Below are positions 1 through 4,306 of a stretch of 5,436 nucleotides of DNA, in pieces. The stretch lies in the NCBI GenBank assembly GCA_045546535.1, contig JAZQDA010000070.1, positions 1-5,436 on the forward strand, read 5' to 3'. Origin of the DNA: RGIG1828 sp045546535. GTDB lineage: Bacteria > Bacillota > Clostridia > UMGS1810. The stretch's first letter is position 1. The number at the start of each line of letters is the position of its first letter. Under the pieces are notes generated by a model. The model was not told the origin of the DNA. It ran no database searches and saw only the letters and a list, made by a program, of their open reading frames with translations. Both the position numbers and the translations under genes were made by a program.

Positions 1-45
1 ATAAAAGTTTTTGATTTTAAAATGCGCATATTTTTCACCATCTAT

Positions 46-74
46 ATTATAAACTTTTTTCGAAATTAAATCAA
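46..74 (-). promoter_or_regulatory. Possible weak promoter reading left out of the window
   Basis: On the minus strand a TTGATT box (69-74) is followed after exactly 17 bases by a perfect TATAAT box (46-51). Transcription would begin near base 39 and leave the window on the left. The -35 box matches the consensus at only four of six positions and the surroundings are very AT-rich, so a chance match is quite possible. An ATG on this strand at 39-41 opens a short reading frame running off the left edge, but it has no convincing ribosome binding site and would sit almost exactly at the transcript start. Confidence 0.3.
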
Positions 75-127
75 TATTTACTATATCTGTGATATCAAAA
101 AATTTTACAAAGTTTTTTAAAAAGTGC

Positions 128-156
128 TTGACAAATAAGGATAATTATAGTAAAAT
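128..156 (+). promoter_or_regulatory. Sigma-A-type promoter of the tRNA-Met gene
   Basis: A perfect TTGACA -35 box (128-133) and a TAAAAT -10 box (151-156, five of six consensus bases) are separated by the optimal 17 bases. Transcription should start around 163, giving a leader of roughly 20 bases before the mature tRNA at 186. The near-consensus boxes suit the strong constitutive expression expected of a stable RNA gene. No other gene lies between this promoter and the tRNA. Confidence 0.85.
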
Positions 157-185
157 GAATTTCGTCGTTTGAAAACTTAACATTT

Positions 186-259
186 GGCGGCATAGCTCAG
201 TTGGCTAGAGCATGCGGTTCATACCCGCAGTGTCGATGGTTCAAATCCGTCTGCCGCTA
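186..259 (+). tRNA. Elongator tRNA-Met (anticodon CAT)
   Basis: The full cloverleaf can be folded by eye. The acceptor stem pairs 186-192 with 252-258, including a G-U pair at position 1:72. The D stem is GCTC (195-198) with GAGC (208-211). The anticodon stem is TGCGG (213-217) with CCGCA (225-229), closing the loop TTCATAC whose anticodon CAT is at 220-222. The variable loop has five bases (230-234), and the T stem 235-239/247-251 encloses TTCAAAT. The discriminator is A259. The paired 1:72 end and the anticodon stem without the GGG/CCC run argue against initiator tRNA. The CAT-reading isoleucine tRNA is a less likely alternative, because the body resembles Firmicute elongator Met tRNAs as I remember them. 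CCA is not encoded, so it must be added after transcription. The gene is monocistronic, with its own promoter and terminator. Confidence 0.95.
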
Positions 260-261
260 TC

Positions 262-292
262 AAAATCCGTACACTTTGGTGTGCGGATTTTT
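262..292 (+). terminator. Rho-independent terminator of the tRNA gene
   Basis: Bases 262-274 and 279-291 form a 13-bp stem with one G-U pair around a TTTG tetraloop. The core is ATCCGTACAC against GTGTGCGGAT, flanked by a run of A on the left and a run of T on the right (288-292). This is the normal form of an intrinsic terminator. It starts two bases after the tRNA discriminator base, so the primary transcript carries only a very short 3' trailer before the hairpin. Confidence 0.9.
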
Positions 293-300
293 ACTTATTA

Positions 301-376
301 CCTATTCACTCTTCACTATTCCCTAAAAATACTTGAGTACTGATTTTTTGAAAGTAATAAGCAATAGTGAATAAGG
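301..376. repeat. Degenerate inverted repeat built on TTCACT units
   Basis: TTCACTATT at 312-320 is answered by its exact reverse complement AATAGTGAA at 363-371, leaving 42 bases between the arms. The left arm holds a second TTCACT copy at 305-310. GTGAATAAGG (367-376) also matches CCTATTCAC (301-309) in reverse complement with one extra base. The arms are therefore imperfect and can pair in two registers. Such a structure could be the remnant of a small non-autonomous element or a dispersed intergenic repeat. Nothing here encodes a protein, and no target-site duplication is clear. Confidence 0.45.
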
Positions 377-390
377 AAGAAGTTAAGGTG

Positions 391-408
391 GTTTTGCTTA
401 TGCAAAAC
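391..408. repeat. Short perfect inverted repeat (7-bp arms)
   Basis: GTTTTGC (391-397) and GCAAAAC (402-408) pair perfectly around the loop TTAT. Neither strand continues with a T run, so it does not look like an intrinsic terminator. It could be a protein-binding site or simply chance in AT-rich DNA. Confidence 0.35.
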
Positions 409-478
409 AAAAATTTAAAAATGTCTCTATAGTTTTGCTTCCCTAGAAAAAGACATCAGTTGGATATCTTTTTTGCTT

Positions 479-524
479 ATAAACACAAAGAGCACTTGCA
501 AATGCGAGTGCTCTTTGTGTTTAT
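479..524 (-). terminator. Long hairpin terminating the kinase-isomerase operon
   Basis: Bases 479-499 pair with 504-524 without interruption: 21 pairs, one of them G-U, around the tetraloop AAAT. The core is GAGCACTTGC against GCGAGTGCTC, with A-rich sequence at the left foot and T-rich sequence at the right foot. The hairpin begins four bases after the isomerase stop codon (529-531), the right place for an operon terminator. No uninterrupted T run follows the stem on either strand. The distal arm itself supplies the T-rich tract, so termination may be incomplete, or the stem may mainly protect the mRNA 3' end. The near symmetry would let it work in both directions. Confidence 0.75.
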
Positions 525-528
525 GTTA

Positions 529-1878
529 TTATCTTATAATTTCAATACCGAGAATATCGCAAAGGTTTTCGATGAGTTCTGTGTTATCACCGTAAGAGAT
601 GATATAGTGCTGACACATTACATTCTGTGCAAAGCGGGGAACGTCATCGAGTTTAATTTCAAGTCCCGGAAGTTGGGGTGCTGGTTGTGTCCAACCTGCC
701 TCTTCCCATTTTCTTGGGCTTACGCCTTCACCTGTAACCATATGCATATAATACATACCATCATCATATGTAAGACGGCACATTGTAAGAAGACCGGGTT
801 TAACTTTACTTACATTAAGGATACCTTCTGAAAGTTCGCCGAATGCTGCGGGCATAACTGTTACTTCGCCGTCAACAACTTCAGCGGGAACATAGTCAGG
901 AACACCTGCGAGTACACGATCCTGGAAGAACTCATAGAATTCAAGGTAACAAGCGCACTGACCTGTGAGGTATTTAACCATAAGTTGAGTAATGTTACCG
1001 AGTGAGTCATTTTCGGGGATTGTGCAAAGTTTTGCATCATCTGACAAAAGCATAAAGATAGGTGCGGGGGGAAAACCGAGAAGTTTCTTCATACCGTCAA
1101 CGTCTTTGAGAGAGATTGCATCATAGCCTCTTTCGTCGCAAATTGACTTAACTGCAAGGTAGTAACCTGCTGCTTTTTTAAGACTTTCGGGGTTAGCCTG
1201 TTTAAGGAATTTCCATTTTGACATTTTGTTATCGATAACAGACTGTATATCAGCATCAGAAAGTGCCTGATAGCGCTGTTCGATTTCGAGCATTTCAAAA
1301 GTTTCGATTTCGGGACCGATTTCTCTTTTGAGTGAGGGACCGTCTACCTGTGTACCGTAGAGGTTCATATCACGGTAACCTGCCATACCGCTTCTTGCGT
1401 GGCGAAGTTTTGCTGCAGCCTGAGCGGCTTTAGCATAGTTGTAAACTGCTTTTGTATTTGAAGGAAGACCGATGATATCATATACATATTTGAATGTATA
1501 ACCAAGGTCATAGAATGTTTTTCTGATTGCAGTTGTACCTGCCTGGTCAGCGGTGGTAACAATTCTGCCGTCTTCAATCCAACCGCAAAGTCCCCAAAGT
1601 ACCATAGGTTTATGACGGAAGTGTTCTGTAACTTTTACTACTGCGTGAGTTGGAATCCAACCTGCGATGCATACTACCAAAACATCAAAATCTTCGCCTT
1701 GAAGTTTTTCAATACAATTTTTGATGTCTTTTTCTTCATAGTCATCTGTTACGGGGAATACGCTTACAAGGTCCATTCCCTCTGCTTTTAATGCTTTTTC
1801 TGCATCAGCACATTTTTTAATAATGATTTCTTTCGGGGTGTTTACTTCACCAAAACCGACAAATGCTGCTTTTACCAT
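529..1878 (-). CDS. L-fucose/L-arabinose isomerase-family protein (aldose-ketose isomerase)
   Basis: This 449-residue cytoplasmic protein resembles the FucI/AraA-like isomerases of COG2407, which interconvert an aldose and its ketose with a divalent metal; about 450 residues is normal for the group. The N-terminal part alternates strands and helices like a Rossmann-type domain (VKAAFVGFGE at 2-11, DVLVVCIAGW at 65-74). The rest contains the expected acidic positions in IPEND (Glu289) and YLEFYEF (Glu313 or Glu316). The C-terminal CQHYIISYGD (422-431) carries a candidate metal or catalytic His424. These catalytic assignments come from family pattern, not from an alignment. There is no signal peptide or membrane segment. 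The gene is second in the operon, two bases after the kinase stop codon, so translation is probably coupled. The partner kinase supports a sugar-catabolic role. The substrate is unknown: D-arabinose, L-fucose and other pentoses or deoxyhexoses all remain possible. Confidence 0.8.
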   Translation of the reverse strand: MVKAAFVGFGEVNTPKEIIIKKCADAEKALKAEGMDLVSVFPVTDDYEEKDIKNCIEKLQGEDFDVLVVCIAGWIPTHAVVKVTEHFRHKPMVLWGLCGWIEDGRIVTTADQAGTTAIRKTFYDLGYTFKYVYDIIGLPSNTKAVYNYAKAAQAAAKLRHARSGMAGYRDMNLYGTQVDGPSLKREIGPEIETFEMLEIEQRYQALSDADIQSVIDNKMSKWKFLKQANPESLKKAAGYYLAVKSICDERGYDAISLKDVDGMKKLLGFPPAPIFMLLSDDAKLCTIPENDSLGNITQLMVKYLTGQCACYLEFYEFFQDRVLAGVPDYVPAEVVDGEVTVMPAAFGELSEGILNVSKVKPGLLTMCRLTYDDGMYYMHMVTGEGVSPRKWEEAGWTQPAPQLPGLEIKLDDVPRFAQNVMCQHYIISYGDNTELIENLCDILGIEIIR

Positions 1879-1880
1879 AA

Positions 1881-3287
1881 TTAAATCCTCCCTGTATTTA
1901 AAATATTATCATACTTACAAAACCGGTCATATACATGACTCATATCTGTACCAGACGGTTTATATACGACATCAGTTTCAATCATTTTACATGCATCTTT
2001 TACAGATTTAAAGTATCCTGCGCCGACACCTGCAAGGATTGCAGAGCCAAGACACGCAGTTTCTTTATTTTTAAGAGTTACAAGAGTTTTCCCCGTTATA
2101 TCTGCTTTAATTGAGCACCAGACGGGACTTGTTGCAGCACCGCCCATCGCTCTTATTTCTTTTGCGTCGGCACCAAGATAGTCAAGATTGCTTTTTAAAA
2201 TACAAGCGATTGATTCCATAATGCTTCGAACAAAATGAGCAGATGTATGTTCGGGGGTAATCCCAGTGAAACTTCCTCTTGCATCGGGGTTATATTTAGG
2301 CATTGTAGAACCGCAAAGGTAAGGCAAGAAAACTACGCCGTCAGAACCAGGTGCAACATCTTTTGCGATATCGCCGAGTTCTACGAAACTATTATCAGGC
2401 ATAAATGCATTCCTAAACCATTTCAGTGCCATTCCCGCAGTTGCACTCCAGGAAAGCAGACAGTATGAATCATCATAGTTATAGTGGCAAGGAACTATTG
2501 AATCGGGGTTAAATTCGGGGATTGAATCGGTAGGAACAAAAATCGCCATTGTTGTACCTGTCATTTCACTGATTATGCCCTTTTCAACAACACCTGCACC
2601 GATTGCACCTGCGACCTGGTCCATAGCAGATGTTACAACTTTTATGCCTTTATAGTCGCCGACATACTCACCGCTTTTCAAAAGTCGGGGAAGCATATCT
2701 TCAGATACGCCTATGTAGTCTAAAATTTCTTTCCACCACATTCCGTTATTTATGTCGAAATAAAGGCTTGATGACTGAAGAGTTTTTTGTGTTACAAATT
2801 CGCCTGTAAGTTTATAGAGGAGATAATCTTCCAAAAGAAATATCTTTTTGGTTTTAGCCCATATATCAGGTTCATTTTTCTTGACCCACATAAGTTTACA
2901 AGCGGGCCAGGTAGCAGTAACTTCAGGCTGACCGGTTATTTCATAAACCTTTTTATTGCCGAAGTGTTTTTGAATCTCTTCTGCTTCTTCTGTAGCGCGG
3001 TTATCAAGCCACACTATTGCATCTCTTACGGGGTTACCGTTTTCGTCAGTTAAAATAAGTGTTTCGCACTGTGTGTCAATCGCGAGAGCGTCAACACTTG
3101 CTGTTTTCTTTATTTTATCAAGAGCAGTATTGAAAATTTCCCAGTATTTTTCTGCTTCAAATTCAACTATATTGCCTTTTGTTTTTACGATATAGTCTTC
3201 GTTGACAGATGCCAGGATTTTTAATTTTTCGTCAAAAAGTACAGCCTTGACAGATGTTGTGCCGTAATCCATGCCGAGAAAATTCAT
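1881..3287 (-). CDS. FGGY-family carbohydrate kinase (xylulokinase-like)
   Basis: This 468-residue cytoplasmic kinase would phosphorylate a ketose (or polyol) with ATP. The N-terminal LGMDYGTTSVKAVLFD (4-19) is the first phosphate-binding motif of the actin-like ATPase fold. PACKLMW (128-134) corresponds to FGGY signature 1. AMDQVAGAIGAG (221-232) contains the expected catalytic base, Asp223. GSFTGI at 338-343 followed by HFVRSIME at 351-358 fits FGGY signature 2 at every defined position. MGGAATSPVW (381-390) is the adenosine-binding loop. It is slightly shorter than classical xylulokinases (about 500) but looks complete. The start is supported by AAAGGA on the minus strand 11 bases upstream and by the ATG lying directly before the phosphate motif. 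It is first in the operon and followed by the isomerase. Xylulose, ribulose, fuculose and similar ketoses are candidate substrates; the sequence does not decide. Confidence 0.88.
   Translation of the reverse strand: MNFLGMDYGTTSVKAVLFDEKLKILASVNEDYIVKTKGNIVEFEAEKYWEIFNTALDKIKKTASVDALAIDTQCETLILTDENGNPVRDAIVWLDNRATEEAEEIQKHFGNKKVYEITGQPEVTATWPACKLMWVKKNEPDIWAKTKKIFLLEDYLLYKLTGEFVTQKTLQSSSLYFDINNGMWWKEILDYIGVSEDMLPRLLKSGEYVGDYKGIKVVTSAMDQVAGAIGAGVVEKGIISEMTGTTMAIFVPTDSIPEFNPDSIVPCHYNYDDSYCLLSWSATAGMALKWFRNAFMPDNSFVELGDIAKDVAPGSDGVVFLPYLCGSTMPKYNPDARGSFTGITPEHTSAHFVRSIMESIACILKSNLDYLGADAKEIRAMGGAATSPVWCSIKADITGKTLVTLKNKETACLGSAILAGVGAGYFKSVKDACKMIETDVVYKPSGTDMSHVYDRFCKYDNILNTGRI
1887..1892 (-). 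promoter_or_regulatory. Ribosome binding site of the isomerase, inside the kinase gene end
   Basis: On the minus strand GGGAGG lies eight bases before the isomerase ATG (1876-1878). This strong site falls within the last codons of the kinase gene, whose TAA occupies 1881-1883. Ribosomes finishing the kinase would therefore stop on top of the next initiation region, an arrangement typical of translational coupling. It also fixes the isomerase start. Confidence 0.85.
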
Positions 3288-3298
3288 ATTTCACATCA

Positions 3299-3304
3299 TC
3301 CTTT
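3299..3304 (-). promoter_or_regulatory. Ribosome binding site of the kinase
   Basis: AAAGGA on the minus strand lies 11 bases before the kinase ATG (3285-3287). The spacing is a little long, and the match is clearly weaker than the GGGAGG site of the downstream isomerase. The isomerase may therefore be translated at least as well as the kinase. Confidence 0.55.
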
Positions 3305-3358
3305 TAAGTAATTTTACCTGCAACATAATATGAAACTACATAATATTACATATTAACT

Positions 3359-3387
3359 ATAATACATCATAAGGGCATTAAAGTCAA
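3359..3387 (-). promoter_or_regulatory. Promoter of the kinase-isomerase operon
   Basis: On the minus strand TTGACT (3382-3387) and TATTAT (3359-3364) each match consensus at five of six positions and are 17 bases apart. Transcription would start near 3352, leaving an AT-rich leader of about 65 bases before the kinase ATG. The promoter lies between the kinase gene and a candidate operator at 3411-3437, so a bound regulator would sit about 25 bases upstream of the -35 box. ACATAATAT occurs twice around the predicted start (3323-3331 and 3338-3346, 15 bases apart), which may be a second binding site or only AT-rich noise. Confidence 0.7.
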
Positions 3388-3410
3388 TGGTTTTTTACCC
3401 TTTATCCCCT

Positions 3411-3437
3411 ACTTTCGATTATAGCAAAAACGAAAGT
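3411..3437. promoter_or_regulatory. Candidate operator in the divergent promoter region
   Basis: ACTTTCG (3411-3417) and its exact reverse complement CGAAAGT (3431-3437) are separated by 13 bases, so equivalent bases of the two arms lie about two helical turns apart. CT just outside the left arm and AG one base outside the right arm extend the partial symmetry. The element lies between the two divergent promoters, where one regulator could act on both. TTTCG/CGAAA-like half-sites fit my general recollection of DeoR-family operators, but the link to the adjacent regulator is inferred from position only. Confidence 0.5.
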
Positions 3438-3454
3438 TAGATCATTGCGTATTA

Positions 3455-3483
3455 TTGACATTACGTGGAAAATATGCTAAAAT
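3455..3483 (+). promoter_or_regulatory. Promoter of the DeoR-type regulator gene
   Basis: A perfect TTGACA (3455-3460) is followed after 17 bases by TAAAAT (3478-3483). TG at 3475-3476, one base before the -10 box, adds an extended -10 element. The predicted transcript start near 3490 gives a leader of about 25 bases before the ATG at 3516. Any initiation codon further upstream, such as the in-frame GTG at 3465, would lie within the promoter and could not be translated from this transcript. Confidence 0.82.
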
Positions 3484-3497
3484 TTAACTCAAATCGT

Positions 3498-3507
3498 AAG
3501 GAAGTGA
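3498..3507 (+). promoter_or_regulatory. Ribosome binding site deciding the regulator start
   Basis: AAGGAAGTGA matches the ideal Shine-Dalgarno sequence AAGGAGGTGA at nine of ten bases and ends eight bases before ATG 3516. It selects that ATG over the in-frame GTG at 3465 and over the in-frame GTG at 3504, which lies inside the site itself. Confidence 0.85.
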
Positions 3508-3515
3508 ATGGTTTT

Positions 3516-4277
3516 ATGGCATTAAACGAAAGAAAACAAAAGATTCTGCAACTGCTTGAAAAGAACGGGTCTGTAAAGGTTACGGAACTAAGCGGTATTC
3601 TTGATATTTCTGAGGTAAGTGTAAGAAGTTATCTTGCCGATATGGAGAAAAAAGGGCTTTTATCAAGAGTTCACGGCGGGGCTATAAGTTCATACAAGCC
3701 GTATTACAGTATGAATTTTAATCAAAGACTTGAAACAAACCAAACAGAAAAAAGTGCTATTGCAAAAAAAATTGCACAGATGATTGAAGAAAATGATACA
3801 GTAATGCTTAATTCAGGCACTACAACTCTTATGATTTTCAGAATGCTCCCTGCAAATTACAATCTCAACATTGTTACAAACTCAATTTCTATAGCACTTG
3901 AAGCATCAAGCAATCCTAATTTCAATGTCATTTTAGCAGGTGGAGAAGTCAACACAAAATATCAGTTTACATATGGAACTGATGCAGTAAATCAACTCAA
4001 AAATTACCATGCGGATAAACTTATCTTATCCGTTGACGGAATAGATTCTGAAAAAGGCTTTACCACCTATTACGACAAAGAAGCAGAGATTGACAGAACT
4101 ATGATTGGGCAATCGGAAATCTGCATTGTAGCAGCAGACTACTCCAAATTTGACAGAACTGCTTTTGCAAAAATTTCTCCTAAAGATGTGGCTGACTACA
4201 TTGTAACAAACAAATCGGCAAATTCTGATATAATTAACCAATTTAAAAATACAAAAACAGAGATAATTTTCGTATAA
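3516..4277 (+). CDS. DeoR/GlpR-family transcriptional regulator of the sugar cassette
   Basis: This 253-residue cytoplasmic DNA-binding protein has the normal length for the family. Residues 1-56 form the winged helix-turn-helix: NERKQKILQLLEKNG (4-18), the recognition segment SEVSVRSYL (32-40), and the wing ending SRVHGGA (50-56). The rest is the DeoR C-terminal sugar-phosphate sensor, with NSGTTT (99-104), VTNS (120-123), GGEV (142-145), DGID (174-177), GFTT (181-184) and AADYSKFDRTAF (206-217). The recognition segment is unusual: the common R-[KR]-D-L reads RSYL (37-40), losing the usually conserved Asp. The start at 3516 is set by the ribosome binding site and promoter; starting at GTG 3465 would add 17 unlikely residues. 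It is divergent from the kinase-isomerase operon, so it probably controls that operon and perhaps itself, usually as a repressor relieved by a phosphorylated sugar. That effector is inferred from the family. Confidence 0.9.
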   Translation: MALNERKQKILQLLEKNGSVKVTELSGILDISEVSVRSYLADMEKKGLLSRVHGGAISSYKPYYSMNFNQRLETNQTEKSAIAKKIAQMIEENDTVMLNSGTTTLMIFRMLPANYNLNIVTNSISIALEASSNPNFNVILAGGEVNTKYQFTYGTDAVNQLKNYHADKLILSVDGIDSEKGFTTYYDKEAEIDRTMIGQSEICIVAADYSKFDRTAFAKISPKDVADYIVTNKSANSDIINQFKNTKTEIIFV

Positions 4278-4306
4278 AAAAACGGAGCAATTGCTCCTTT
4301 TTTTTT
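4276..4306 (+). terminator. Compact terminator shared by the convergent regulator and DUF1015 genes
   Basis: GGAGC (4284-4288) and GCTCC (4293-4297) enclose AATT, and nine T residues follow (4298-4306). A run of seven A precedes the stem (4276-4282), so the minus strand also reads stem then T run, with one intervening G. The regulator stop codon (4275-4277) overlaps the left tract. The DUF1015 stop codon (4305-4307) overlaps the right tract. The element is therefore probably bidirectional and leaves no spare sequence between the genes. Confidence 0.88.

Larger units (their letters stand above)
293..478. other. Gene-free spacer between the tRNA terminator and the operon terminator
   Basis: This 186-base stretch has no credible coding sequence on either strand. 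It contains the degenerate TTCACT inverted repeat (301-376), a 7-bp perfect palindrome (391-408) and a second copy of GTTTTGCTT (434-442, first copy 391-399). I see no good promoter and no RNA gene. A ten-codon frame starting at ATG 400 behind an AAGGTGG-like sequence is too short to credit. Confidence 0.6.

Noticed and set aside
186..259. tRNA gene as an integration site (att duplication)
   Set aside because: No repeat of the tRNA 3' end occurs elsewhere in the window, and no integrase is present.
326..350. Hairpin around TACTTGAGTACT with flanking A and T runs
   Set aside because: The stem is only about four pairs and the flanking pairing is interrupted, so it is not a credible terminator.
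400..432. Ten-codon open frame behind an AAGGTGG-like site
   Set aside because: It is too short and of low complexity, and it overlaps the 391-408 palindrome. No evidence separates it from chance.
460..831. Plus-strand open frame of 123 codons
   Set aside because: It starts upstream of the terminator hairpin, runs through it, and is otherwise antisense to the isomerase C-terminal region. It shows no family features and no ribosome binding site.
529..3287. Sulfoquinovose or another named specific pathway for the isomerase and kinase
   Set aside because: No accompanying transaldolase, aldolase, glycosidase or transporter is visible, and substrate-determining residues cannot be assigned without alignment.
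3465..3515. N-terminal extension of the regulator from GTG 3465
   Set aside because: The codon lies inside the gene's own promoter, and a strong ribosome binding site selects ATG 3516.
3288..3515. CcpA (cre) site or riboswitch in the divergent region
   Set aside because: I found no convincing cre-like palindrome with a central CG and no structured conserved RNA; the kinase leader is short and AT-rich.
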